37,951 nt of DNA from Lachnospiraceae bacterium (lineage in GTDB: Bacteria; Bacillota; Clostridia; Lachnospirales; Lachnospiraceae), in NCBI GenBank assembly GCA_024694055.1, contig JAILKC010000018.1, positions 1 to 37,951 of the forward strand, given 5' to 3'. Both the position numbers and the translations under genes were made by a program. Below the pieces are notes generated by a model. The model saw only the letters and a list, made by a program, of their open reading frames with translations, was not told where the DNA came from and made no database searches. Positions 22,989 through 32,578 of this stretch are shown here, in pieces. The first letter of the stretch is position 1. Every line of letters starts with the position of its first letter.

Positions 22989-24601
22989 TATTCATCTCCT
23001 CCGTCAGCCGTATCATTGGCATTCTCCTTCTTCTTCATCACGGGAATAAGACGCTTATATGAGAATGATTTAAACAGCGCCTTCACTTTCTCATCACGAT
23101 CACTGTCATCCTCGGCATACAGACCGATCGTGCATCCCACGAATCCCCCTGCTACTTCCGTTGAAAGACATGATATATCAAGATCCTTGACGAGTACATC
23201 TGCTTTATTGTCACACACCATGAATAGCGCGGCCTTGGTTCCAATCACATTGATCACAAGCGTAACAAGATCCTGCGGCAACACACGTGATGCAAGTTTT
23301 TCATCTTCTCCGCCCTTTCTTAGGATAACCGTACCGTTACAACCCGCATATTCAAATCTCAGATTATAGTCTTCGCTCTGGAACAGGCATATACCTGCAC
23401 GGGCACCGTTATAGAGATTGTCTCCTTTTAATGTAACAGCTGCTTCAAAACAATGGCTGTCCTGTCTTACAGACATATAAGTAGGCTTACCATATCCGCT
23501 TACCGCGTCAGCGCTGCAGGTCAGATACAAGCCTTCCCCCTGCTTAAGCTCATAGTGATCCATGATGGGATTGCGAAGGAACAGCCACTCCGGTCCGATC
23601 TCATCCAAATGCGTAAAATCATACAATTTATTGGTTCCAGGGATTGAAGTAGGCCTACACTCAGGCTTATATTCCGGAAGATCAATATTTAACACGTCAG
23701 ACAGAATACCGAGTCCCGGATTGACTACAGGCCAATCCTTTTCCCAGATGACACGTGCAAGGAAAGTCTCTCTTCCCATGGTGGTGTATCCCTTGATGGG
23801 ACGTACCGCAAGCATGACCATATACCACTCGCCATCAGGCAATTGTACAAGATCCGCATGTCCGACATATTTTACCGGATATCTGACTCCGAGATGCCTG
23901 TGCGTAAATATGGGATTGCAGAAATTATTCTCGTACGGTCCGAACACTTCCTTGGAACGGGCTACGGATACTGCATGCTCAGGGCCGGTACCGCCTTCAG
24001 CGTGAAGAATGTAATAGTATTCACCTATCTTATAAAGATGCGGTCCCTCAGGCCACTGCACATCTCTCATGGCGCCGTTCCATACATCTTTGGGTTCACC
24101 GATGAGTTTGAAGTTCTCTATGTCCACTTCCTGAATATATATGAAATAATCGCCGTTATATCTGCAGCCGTCCTTATTGGGATGAGTACCTATGTAGTAT
24201 ACTTTCCCGTCATCATCAAAGAAAAGGCTCGGGTCTATTCCATCGGCTCCCTCCAGATAGTGAGGCTCGGAATAAGGGCCCTCCGGCTTATCAGAAGTCA
24301 CGATAAAGTTGCCACCGTATGATACGTTGGTACATATCACATAATATGTTCCGTTATGATATCTCATGGTAGGGGCAAAAAGGCCTCTTGAGCTTCCGGC
24401 TTCATTCAAAGGAAGCTGCGACTCCCTGGTCATAACGTTGCCAATCTGTTCCCAGTGAGCCAGATCCTTACTGTGCATAACCGATAATCCCGGGAAATAC
24501 GCAAAAGTTGAATTGACTATATAGAAGTCATCTCCTACTGCGCATATCGACGGATCCGGGTAAAATCCCGCCAAAATTGGGTTGCTTGCTTTTACTGCCA
24601 T
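22988..24601 (-). CDS. glycoside hydrolase family 43, beta-xylosidase/arabinofuranosidase type
   Basis: A 537-residue cytoplasmic GH43 enzyme, inferred to release xylose or arabinose from imported xylan oligosaccharides. The five-bladed propeller carries the three acidic residues in NPILAGFYPDPSI (general base), DGIDPSLFFDDDG (pKa modulator) and VQWPEGPHLYK (general acid). From about residue 320 a beta-sandwich domain typical of GH43 xylosidases follows (YDFTHLDEIGPEWLFLRNP). No signal peptide is present. It starts 3 bases after GH95 with GGAGAG over that stop, and its own stop overlaps the small ORF. Substrate specificity within GH43 cannot be read reliably by eye. Confidence 0.93.
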   Translation of the reverse strand: MAVKASNPILAGFYPDPSICAVGDDFYIVNSTFAYFPGLSVMHSKDLAHWEQIGNVMTRESQLPLNEAGSSRGLFAPTMRYHNGTYYVICTNVSYGGNFIVTSDKPEGPYSEPHYLEGADGIDPSLFFDDDGKVYYIGTHPNKDGCRYNGDYFIYIQEVDIENFKLIGEPKDVWNGAMRDVQWPEGPHLYKIGEYYYILHAEGGTGPEHAVSVARSKEVFGPYENNFCNPIFTHRHLGVRYPVKYVGHADLVQLPDGEWYMVMLAVRPIKGYTTMGRETFLARVIWEKDWPVVNPGLGILSDVLNIDLPEYKPECRPTSIPGTNKLYDFTHLDEIGPEWLFLRNPIMDHYELKQGEGLYLTCSADAVSGYGKPTYMSVRQDSHCFEAAVTLKGDNLYNGARAGICLFQSEDYNLRFEYAGCNGTVILRKGGEDEKLASRVLPQDLVTLVINVIGTKAALFMVCDNKADVLVKDLDISCLSTEVAGGFVGCTIGLYAEDDSDRDEKVKALFKSFSYKRLIPVMKKKENANDTADGGDE

Positions 24602-24604
24602 TTT

Positions 24605-26773
24605 CTACTCTCCTTTTACTCTGGTCTGCTGATCATCGCATATTTCACATCTGACTATCCGGCCGTTTTCCCATACCAGTTCCTTAAGTATACGCCCGCC
24701 TCGTATCCTTAAGCCACTTACGTTTCCGTTTTTCCACGCAGTAGGAAGTGCGGGCAGAATACGCACTTCATCTTCATGACTCTGCACTAGCATCTCGGCT
24801 ATCCCGGCACAGCATCCAAAATTACCGTCTATCTGGAATGGCGGATGATCATCAAAGAGATTGGGAAGCGTCTGATCTTTAATGAGTTTGCATATATTCT
24901 CATGCGCTTTATCACCCTCTCCGAGTCTTGCATACAGGTTGATGATCCATGCTCTGCTCCATCCCGAATGACCTCCCCCATAAGAAAGTCTGCGTTCCAA
25001 CGTCTTGGCTGCCGCTTCCATAAGTTTTGGAGTTTTGCTCCTTGTGATAACGCTTCCCGGAAAAAGAGCAAAGAGCTGGGATACATGCCTGTGTCCCGGT
25101 TCAAGTTCCTCATAATCCTCATTCCATTCCATTATCTGGCCATACTTACCTACTCTTATAGGTGCAATTCTCTTAAGGACATCTAAAGCCCTGTTCGTAA
25201 TACCGCCCTTACTCATTCCAAGGATCTCTTCTGCCTTAATGCATGCATTAAGCAGTTCCATAATGATCTGGTTGTCCATGGATGCGCCCTTGCATATTAC
25301 ACCGCTTTCACCGTTTGGAAGTATGTATGTATTCTCAGGAGACAATGTCGGACATGTGACCAGATACTCTCCATCTTCTACCAGATAGTCCATCACAAAG
25401 ATCGCCGCATCACGCATGGTCGGATAATTTTCCCTAAGGAACTCCTTATCTGTCATAAAAAGATATTCTTCCCATATATGCAGTGAAAGCCATGCACCTC
25501 CCATCACCCAGTACGAAGCACTTATACATACATCCTGAGGCGCTGTATCGGCCCATATATCCGTATTGTGATGAGCCATAAAACCGCCACACCCATACAT
25601 TCTCTTTGCCGTCTCTCTGCCGCTTTCCTTAAGCCTGTCGATCAGTCTTATGAGGGGTTCCTGACACTCCGCAAGATTGGTCACAAGCGCAGGCCAGTAA
25701 TTCATCTGAGTGTTGATATTGATCGTATATTTACTTCCCCACGGCGGCGCATAGTCCTCATTCCATATGCCCTGGAGATTGGCAGGGAGAGATCCGGGCC
25801 TTGACGATGATATTAAAAGATATCTTCCGAATTGGAAGAATCTGACTATCTCCTCCTGACCTTCAATAAAAAGCTTTACTCTGTCAAAAAGCGCGCTGTA
25901 ATCCGCCAGATGTTCTGCATACAGTTCATCCCATGCATATTCGGACAGTCTCTTTAGCTTTTTTAACACCGATTCTGTCGGATCCTCTGTATAAAAGGTC
26001 GTATCGGCCGCCAAAATGATCATTGCCTCATCGGCATTTCTTATCATTGTTGTATTGCCGATCAGCTCACTTGTACCGCCTGTGTATATCACCTTGGTAC
26101 CGCATGCAAGGCTTATCGCATCTTTGCCGCCTTCATTCGCTTCCATCAGCTGAACACCATCAGGATATGCCTTAATGCTGTCACTGTATATATTATAATT
26201 CTGTCTTCTTATTGATTGTGTCTGATAGGGAGTATTCTCCCACGGAGAAAATCCCCGCCCGAGTTGTGTGTGAAAAGAAAGGCTGCCCGGTACATCAGCC
26301 GTCAGATGTATGATGATAGCACCTGCCGGATAACTGGCTATCACTTCTCTTTTATATGTTATTCCTGAGATGACAAAAGAAGTAATCGCAATGGAATGCT
26401 CTATGTCAAGTTCTCTGTGATATGAAGAATGGTCAAAATCCGTTCCGTCAAATTCGATAAACAGATTACCCAAAGGTTCATAGTGTCTTTCATTCTCCGG
26501 CAATCCGGATAAGGCAAAGGTGCACAGTTCTTCCGCTTCCTTTATCCTGCCATCAAAAATTAGTTGCCTGATCTCAGGTAATTTTTCCTTCGCCGAAGGG
26601 TTGATCCTGTCCTGTCTGCCTCCATACCACACACTGTCCTCATTAAGCTGAATCCGCTCAGTATGTGTATTGCCAAATACCATTCCGCCGAGTCTGCCAT
26701 TACCTATCGGCAAAGCCTCATTCCATGCATGCGCCGGTTCATCAAATGATATCTTATATATATCAACAGACAT
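24605..26773 (-). CDS. glycoside hydrolase family 95 (alpha-L-fucosidase or alpha-L-galactosidase)
   Basis: A 722-residue inverting hydrolase of GH95, whose members remove terminal alpha-1,2-L-fucose or alpha-L-galactose. Family features are the N-terminal WNEALPIGNGRLGGMVFG, the NIQ/NIN-type box TININTQMNYWPA holding the two Asn that activate water, CPTLSPEN with the probable general-acid Glu, and HPPFQIDGNFG near the C-terminus. There is no signal peptide, so it acts in the cytosol. It lies 14 bases after ilvA and is followed directly by the GH43 gene. The pair suggests a side-chain-trimming function on plant hemicellulose oligosaccharides. Confidence 0.92.
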   Translation of the reverse strand: MSVDIYKISFDEPAHAWNEALPIGNGRLGGMVFGNTHTERIQLNEDSVWYGGRQDRINPSAKEKLPEIRQLIFDGRIKEAEELCTFALSGLPENERHYEPLGNLFIEFDGTDFDHSSYHRELDIEHSIAITSFVISGITYKREVIASYPAGAIIIHLTADVPGSLSFHTQLGRGFSPWENTPYQTQSIRRQNYNIYSDSIKAYPDGVQLMEANEGGKDAISLACGTKVIYTGGTSELIGNTTMIRNADEAMIILAADTTFYTEDPTESVLKKLKRLSEYAWDELYAEHLADYSALFDRVKLFIEGQEEIVRFFQFGRYLLISSSRPGSLPANLQGIWNEDYAPPWGSKYTININTQMNYWPALVTNLAECQEPLIRLIDRLKESGRETAKRMYGCGGFMAHHNTDIWADTAPQDVCISASYWVMGGAWLSLHIWEEYLFMTDKEFLRENYPTMRDAAIFVMDYLVEDGEYLVTCPTLSPENTYILPNGESGVICKGASMDNQIIMELLNACIKAEEILGMSKGGITNRALDVLKRIAPIRVGKYGQIMEWNEDYEELEPGHRHVSQLFALFPGSVITRSKTPKLMEAAAKTLERRLSYGGGHSGWSRAWIINLYARLGEGDKAHENICKLIKDQTLPNLFDDHPPFQIDGNFGCCAGIAEMLVQSHEDEVRILPALPTAWKNGNVSGLRIRGGRILKELVWENGRIVRCEICDDQQTRVKGE

Positions 26774-26787
26774 TTTGCACTATCTCC

Positions 26788-27999
26788 TCAGATATTGGTT
26801 CTTACGATCTTGGGCTTATATCCCTCTTCTTCAAGTCTCTTAAGTATCGTAGTCTTATGCTCAGTTCCGAAAGCCTCAAGCGTTATACGAAGCTCCACTG
26901 CCGCGCTTCGATTGATAGATACAAACTGATTATGCTCAAGTTTGATAACGTTGCCATTCTCTGCAGCTATAACAGATGACACGCGTGTCAGCTCTCCGGG
27001 CTTGTCAGGAAGAAGAACGGAAACAGTAAATATCCTGTCGCGCATGATAAGTCCCTGCTGAACTACCGAAGACATGGTGATGACATCCATATTACCACCC
27101 GAAAGAATGGATACGACCTTTTTATCCTTGCACTTAAGCTGTTTTAATGCAGCCACGGTAAGCAATCCTGAATTCTCCACGATCATCTTATGATTCTCAA
27201 CCATATCAAGGAACGATACCACAAGTTCCTCATCTTCCACCGTGATAACATCATCAAGATTGTCTTTAAGGTACGGGAATATCTTTTTGCCGGGTGTCTT
27301 TACTGCAGTACCGTCGGCTATGGTATTTACTCCATCAAGCGTCACCACTTCACCCATTTTAAGTGATGCCTTAAGGCAAGCCGCCCCGGCAGGTTCCACT
27401 CCGATCACTTTGATCTTGGGATTGAGAAGTTTTGCAAGCACTGACACTCCTGTCGCAAGTCCGCCTCCTCCTACTGGAACAAGTATATAATCAACAAGCG
27501 GAAGCTCCTTGAATATCTCCATCGCAATGGTTCCCTGACCGGTAGCGACCACCGGATCATCAAACGGATGGATGAATGTGTATCCCTGTTCTTCAGCAAG
27601 CTTGAGAGCATGCGCGCATGCCTCATCATACACATCACCATGCAGAACGACTTCCGCGCCATAACTCTTCGTACGATTGACCTTAATGAGCGGAGTCGTG
27701 GTAGGCATTACTATTACGGCCTTGGCGCCAAAACATTTTGCTGCATATGCCACGCCCTGCGCATGATTGCCCGCCGATGCGGTGATCAATCCTTTTGAAC
27801 GTTCCTCTTCACTCAATGTGCTTATCTTATAATATGCTCCGCGAAGCTTGTACGCACCGGTAAACTGCATATTCTCAGGTTTAAGATATACCTTGGCACC
27901 CGTAGCGGCACTTAAATAATCGCTGTATATCAGTTTGGTCTCCTGTACCACTCCCGATACTGCCTCGCAGGCTTCCTCAAATTTTTCCAATGTAAGCAT
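26788..27999 (-). CDS. ilvA: threonine ammonia-lyase with ACT domain
   Basis: PLP enzyme converting threonine to 2-oxobutanoate and ammonia. The 403-residue protein has the cofactor lysine K51 in FTGAYKLRGA (the usual SFK is AYK here), SAGNHAQGVA, the phosphate loop VPVGGGGLATG near 175-185, and a C-terminal ACT domain from about residue 325 (FTVSVLLPDKPGELTRV). This one-ACT form resembles the TdcB-like/short IlvA group, so it could serve either isoleucine synthesis or threonine catabolism. It starts 14 bases after ftsY; its AAGGG ribosome site sits right at the ftsY stop, so it is likely transcribed from the smc-ftsY operon. Confidence 0.93.
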   Translation of the reverse strand: MLTLEKFEEACEAVSGVVQETKLIYSDYLSAATGAKVYLKPENMQFTGAYKLRGAYYKISTLSEEERSKGLITASAGNHAQGVAYAAKCFGAKAVIVMPTTTPLIKVNRTKSYGAEVVLHGDVYDEACAHALKLAEEQGYTFIHPFDDPVVATGQGTIAMEIFKELPLVDYILVPVGGGGLATGVSVLAKLLNPKIKVIGVEPAGAACLKASLKMGEVVTLDGVNTIADGTAVKTPGKKIFPYLKDNLDDVITVEDEELVVSFLDMVENHKMIVENSGLLTVAALKQLKCKDKKVVSILSGGNMDVITMSSVVQQGLIMRDRIFTVSVLLPDKPGELTRVSSVIAAENGNVIKLEHNQFVSINRSAAVELRITLEAFGTEHKTTILKRLEEEGYKPKIVRTNI

Positions 28000-28013
28000 T
28001 ATTCTATCCCTTC

Positions 28014-29012
28014 TTAATCAGGCCAGTTAAAATAACTGTCATTTTGCATATTTTCATCCGACTTATCAACATCATCATTTGAACCGTCATCCCCATCTTC
28101 CGTATCAAACAGAGCTTTTACAAAAGCATCGGGATCAAATTCCTGCAGATCCGTGATCTTCTCACCGACTCCGATATACTTAACCGGTATATTTAGTTCC
28201 GACTGAATGGCTATGGCTATTCCGCCTTTTGCGGTTCCATCCATCTTCGTGAGCACTATACCTGACAGATCAGCGACTTCCGAAAACTCTTTGGCCTGAA
28301 CCAGCGCATTCTGCCCGGTGGTACCGTCAAGTACTATGAGATTCTCCCTCTTGTAATCGGGAAGATTACGATCCACAATACGGCTTAATTTCTCAAGCTC
28401 ATTCATGAGATTCTTCTTATTGTGCAGACGTCCCGCAGTATCACACAAAAGGACATCAGCCTTTCTGCTTCTTGCGGCATTGGTCGCATCGAAAAGCACA
28501 CTTCCCGGATCAGCACCTTCTTTGGCAGATATTATATCAACCCCTGCTCTTTTTGCCCATTCTTCGAGCTGTTCTGTTGCCGCAGCTCTGAATGTATCCG
28601 CAGCAGCTATAAGTATCTTTTTGCCCTGAGCCTTATATATTGATGCCAGCTTGCCTATAGTGGTGGTCTTGCCCACACCGTTAACACCGATGACCATGAC
28701 CACGCTTGGCTTACTTAAGAACTCGTAGTCCTCTTCAGTCACTTTCATCTGTTCCTTGATCCCGTCTATCAGAAAAGCGCGACACTCTTTGGGATCACGG
28801 ATATGATTGGTCCGGACATCTTCCTTTAATTTGTCTATGATCTCGCCGGTGGCATGTACTCCCACATCACCCATGATAAGAATCTCTTCAAGTTCTTCAT
28901 AGAAATCATCATCGATCTTATCATGACCCGAGAATACGCTCTCAATTCCGCCCACGATATTATCTCTTGTCTTGCTTAAGCCTTCTTTAAGTCTGTTAAA
29001 AAAACCGGCCAT
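28014..29012 (-). CDS. ftsY: signal recognition particle receptor FtsY
   Basis: Membrane-associated SRP-receptor GTPase. The 332-residue protein has a short A region (MAGFFNRLKEGLSKTR), the N domain, and the G domain with P-loop GVNGVGKTTT, DTFRAAA, DTAGR, TKMDG and the closing KYIGVGEKITDLQEFD. An acidic tail of about 25 residues ends the protein. It overlaps the smc stop by one base (TAATG). In many Clostridia ylxM-ffh follows; here ilvA and other metabolic genes follow instead. Confidence 0.98.
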   Translation of the reverse strand: MAGFFNRLKEGLSKTRDNIVGGIESVFSGHDKIDDDFYEELEEILIMGDVGVHATGEIIDKLKEDVRTNHIRDPKECRAFLIDGIKEQMKVTEEDYEFLSKPSVVMVIGVNGVGKTTTIGKLASIYKAQGKKILIAAADTFRAAATEQLEEWAKRAGVDIISAKEGADPGSVLFDATNAARSRKADVLLCDTAGRLHNKKNLMNELEKLSRIVDRNLPDYKRENLIVLDGTTGQNALVQAKEFSEVADLSGIVLTKMDGTAKGGIAIAIQSELNIPVKYIGVGEKITDLQEFDPDAFVKALFDTEDGDDGSNDDVDKSDENMQNDSYFNWPD

Positions 29013-32000
29013 TAAGTAAGTGCCTCCTCCACAAGATTGACGCTTACAAGTGTTGACACACCCTTCTCCTGCATGGTGATACCGTAGAGTCTGTCAGATC
29101 TCTCCATGGTACCTCTTCTGTGTGTGATCACGATAAACTGTGTATACTTGGTAAGCTTCTTTAAATATTTGGCAAAACGTTCCACATTGCTTTCATCAAG
29201 CGCCGCTTCTATCTCGTCAAGCAGACAGAACGGTGAGGGTTTCAGGTTCTGTATCGCGAATAATAAGGCTATAGCTGTCAATGCTTTCTCTCCACCGGAT
29301 AACTGCATCATATTCTGCAGTTTCTTACCCGGCGGCTGAGCCACGATCTTGATCCCGGCCTCGAGAATATCCTGATCCTCCATGAGTTCAAGCGTACCGT
29401 GTCCGCCTCCGAACAGTTCCTTGAACACCTTGTCGAACTCGGTCTCTATTGCATGGAATTTCTCCTTGAACTGTCTGCGCATCGCCGTATCAAGTTCTTC
29501 GATTATACCCATCAAAGTCTTTTCCGACTCCACAAGGTCATCATGCTGAGCCTTAAGGAAGTTGTATTTCTCAGACACTTCTTTATACTCTTCAATGGCA
29601 TTGACATTGACTTCTCCGAGTTTTTTGATCTCATCACGGAGTCTGTTCACTCCCGACTTCATGGCAGCCAGATCATTCATCTCAGGATCTCTTAAGTTCT
29701 CCGCATCCCTTAAGGTGATCTCGTACTCATTCCACATGTAATCGATCTGTGCCTGAATAGACTCGGTGAGTTTCTCCACCAGACCCTGTAATCTGTATTT
29801 TTCTTTATCGAGTCTCGAACGTTCTTCTCCGAGTTCTTCTCTTATATTGAAGAAATTCTTCTGCTTCTCGCCGAGTTCTTCCTTCTTTCTGATATCCTCG
29901 GACAGTTTGCCGCCTGTCTCTTCTTCTGTAGTATATGAACTCTTGATCGTCTCCTCTATCTCAGCAATGTTGCGTTCCTTTTCTTCTATTGCAGCCGCAC
30001 CGCCGCCGATCTCACCCATGATCTCCTTAAGTTCGGCCTCAAAACGCTCTCGCTCCTGTCTGATACGTTCCAGATTCTGCTGTTCGAAGCCGGCCTGCTG
30101 CATGATCTTCTCGACTTCCACTTCCGTAGCTTTAAGCGCTTCGGCAGCTTCATTCTCAAGCAGATGCTTCTCCTCAAGTTCCTGCTGTCTCATGCTGATA
30201 TACTCAGTCTTATCCTTTTCAAGTTCAAGAGACGCCTTGAGTTCAGCTTCTATGCTTTCCTTCTCGGCAGCGTTCTCCGTGATCTGCTTCTCCAGTTCTA
30301 CGGACTCATTCTTTAAGCTGTCGTAATCTGCCTTATTCTCTTCCTGTCTGTTACGTGCGGAAGTAAGATTGAGTCTTGCGGTATTCTGCGCTATGAACTT
30401 CTCCTGCAGGGTAAGCTTAAGTTTCTCTCTCTCAACGCGTTCGGTATTGCGCTTTTCCTTGGTACTCTCTATCTCCGACAGAAGTCTGTCTATCTCAAGC
30501 AGAGCATCCTTAATCGCTTTATTTAGTTCATCCATCTCACGTCTTCTTGACAGGAGATTGCTGTTATTCTTAAAAGCTCCGCCGCTTATGGCACCGCCTG
30601 GCACCAGAAGTTCGCCTTCAAGCGTGACCATTCTTATGCCATAGTCATACTTTCGCGCGATCTTAACGGCATTATCCACATTATCTACAACGACGATCCT
30701 TCCAAGCATCGCCTTGGCTACGTTGGCATACTCTTTCTTGGTCTTGACAAGAGTGTCAGCCATACCGAGCACTCCCTTTTCATTAAGCACTTCCGGGGTC
30801 TTGAATTCCTGCGGATGCTTAATGCTGGTAAGAGGTAAAAATGTGGCTCTTCCGGCTTTCTCCTGCTTAAGCAGAGCTATCACCTTCTTGGCCGTCTCTT
30901 CATCATCCGTGACCACATTCTGGATATTACCGCCAAGAGCCGTCTCTATGGCTGTCTCGTACTTCTTCTCAGCGCTGATGATATCAGCCACAACGCCGAT
31001 GATACCCTTATACTTATCCTTCTGTTCCATCACACGCTTAACAGAACCGCCGTAGCCCTCGTATCTCTCGGTGATATTTGAAAGTGTCTCAAGCTTACTC
31101 TTGTCCTGATGGTATTTTACCTGGATATCACGAAGAGAAGCGTCCATTGAAGTAAGCTTTTCTTTATAAGATGCAACGCTCTCCTCCTTCTGCTTCTGTT
31201 CTTCGTTAAGCTTATTTATCTCTTCGGATATCTTCTCAAATTCTTCTTCGTACTGTTTGATAACATCCTGCTGTTTTGCTTCATCCGTACGTGCGCTTAC
31301 AAGTTTGCTCGTAAGTTCTGCCTTACGTATGTCGATCTGCTCCTGCATCGCAGTGATACGTTCCGCTCTGGATCTGATCTTACCTCGCTCATCTACAGCC
31401 TTGATGATATCGTTTTTGCAATTCTCAATATCGGTATTGATCTCTTCTATGCCAAGCTGAATATCATTTAATTTCTTCTCAGCCTCAGCTTTAGCCACAC
31501 CGGCTTCTTCAAGTCGTTTGTCCACAGCAGACTTCTGATCCGATACGCCCTGTTCTTCAGCCTGTTTCTGTTCAAGTTCCTTGGAAACATCCTCTTTACG
31601 CGTATCAAGGTGTGCCTCATTACCTTTTATCGAATTGATCTGTTCTTTTAAAAGTTCGATCTGGCTCTCAAGACGCTGTCTGATACTTCCGGTCTCATTA
31701 AGTGTCTGGCGTTCTTTTTCAATCGTCTTTTCAAGTTCCTCGATAGCAGTGATCGTATCCTCATATTCCTGTCTGGTACTCTCAAATCTTGCGTCAACTT
31801 CCTCATAGTCCTTTGTAGCATTGTCAAGAGCCTGCGAAGTCTGACTGAGTCTGTCTTTTATCGCATTATTCTCAAGAAGGAAGGAATTGACATCAAGGGT
31901 CTTTAACTCTTCTTTCTTGGCAAGATAAGTTCTGGCTTTGGCAGCCTGTTTCTCAAGGGGGCCCACCTGACTCTCAAGCACTCCGAGTATATCGGAGATC

Positions 32001-32569
32001 CTGACCATATTGGCACGCTCTTCTTCAAGTTTTTTCTCTGATGCCACCTTGCGTCTCTTAAACTTAACGATACCTGCAGCTTCATCAAAGAGTTCACGCC
32101 TCTCCTCCGGTTTGCCGGACAGAATGGCATCTATCTGACCCTGTCCTATGATAGAATATCCTTCCTTACCTATACCGGTATCATAGAACATCTCATTGAC
32201 GTCCTTGAGTCTGCAGGGAGAACCGTTGATCAGATATTCACTCTCACCCGATCTGTACAGACGTCTGGCTATGGTCACCTCATCATAGTCTATAGCCAGC
32301 TGATGATCGGAATTATCCAGAGTAATTGCCACATAAGCATAACTTAGCGGCTTACGAAGCTGCGTACCCGCGAAGATCACATCCTGCATGGATGCACCAC
32401 GAAGCTGCTTGATCCTCTGTTCGCCCAACACCCAACGCACGGCATCGGCAACATTACTCTTACCGGATCCGTTGGGGCCGACTATGCCTGTAATACCGTT
32501 ATGAAATTGAAAAGTGATCTTATTGGCAAAGGATTTAAAACCCTGTACTTCAATTCTCTTAAGATACAT
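29012..32569 (-). CDS. smc: chromosome segregation protein SMC
   Basis: The 1185-residue structural-maintenance-of-chromosomes ATPase, which with ScpA/ScpB condenses and separates daughter chromosomes. The N-terminal head has Walker A GPNGSGKSN at 31-39. Long coiled coils flank the hinge at about 510-680 (YEGYGGSVKRVMEQ, GGAISGGAFKNNS). The C-terminal head carries the signature LSGGEKALTAIALLF and Walker B FCLLDEIEAALDESN. The length is typical. It follows rnc by 9 bases with a weak GCGGG ribosome site. No frame disruption was seen. Confidence 0.98.
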   Translation of the reverse strand: MYLKRIEVQGFKSFANKITFQFHNGITGIVGPNGSGKSNVADAVRWVLGEQRIKQLRGASMQDVIFAGTQLRKPLSYAYVAITLDNSDHQLAIDYDEVTIARRLYRSGESEYLINGSPCRLKDVNEMFYDTGIGKEGYSIIGQGQIDAILSGKPEERRELFDEAAGIVKFKRRKVASEKKLEEERANMVRISDILGVLESQVGPLEKQAAKARTYLAKKEELKTLDVNSFLLENNAIKDRLSQTSQALDNATKDYEEVDARFESTRQEYEDTITAIEELEKTIEKERQTLNETGSIRQRLESQIELLKEQINSIKGNEAHLDTRKEDVSKELEQKQAEEQGVSDQKSAVDKRLEEAGVAKAEAEKKLNDIQLGIEEINTDIENCKNDIIKAVDERGKIRSRAERITAMQEQIDIRKAELTSKLVSARTDEAKQQDVIKQYEEEFEKISEEINKLNEEQKQKEESVASYKEKLTSMDASLRDIQVKYHQDKSKLETLSNITERYEGYGGSVKRVMEQKDKYKGIIGVVADIISAEKKYETAIETALGGNIQNVVTDDEETAKKVIALLKQEKAGRATFLPLTSIKHPQEFKTPEVLNEKGVLGMADTLVKTKKEYANVAKAMLGRIVVVDNVDNAVKIARKYDYGIRMVTLEGELLVPGGAISGGAFKNNSNLLSRRREMDELNKAIKDALLEIDRLLSEIESTKEKRNTERVEREKLKLTLQEKFIAQNTARLNLTSARNRQEENKADYDSLKNESVELEKQITENAAEKESIEAELKASLELEKDKTEYISMRQQELEEKHLLENEAAEALKATEVEVEKIMQQAGFEQQNLERIRQERERFEAELKEIMGEIGGGAAAIEEKERNIAEIEETIKSSYTTEEETGGKLSEDIRKKEELGEKQKNFFNIREELGEERSRLDKEKYRLQGLVEKLTESIQAQIDYMWNEYEITLRDAENLRDPEMNDLAAMKSGVNRLRDEIKKLGEVNVNAIEEYKEVSEKYNFLKAQHDDLVESEKTLMGIIEELDTAMRRQFKEKFHAIETEFDKVFKELFGGGHGTLELMEDQDILEAGIKIVAQPPGKKLQNMMQLSGGEKALTAIALLFAIQNLKPSPFCLLDEIEAALDESNVERFAKYLKKLTKYTQFIVITHRRGTMERSDRLYGITMQEKGVSTLVSVNLVEEALT

Positions 32570-32578
32570 AAATACCCG

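Noticed and set aside
22988-24601. Possible secreted xylanase
   Set aside because: The N-terminus has no hydrophobic signal segment; the three GH43 acidic motifs and beta-sandwich tail fit a cytosolic xylosidase-type enzyme.
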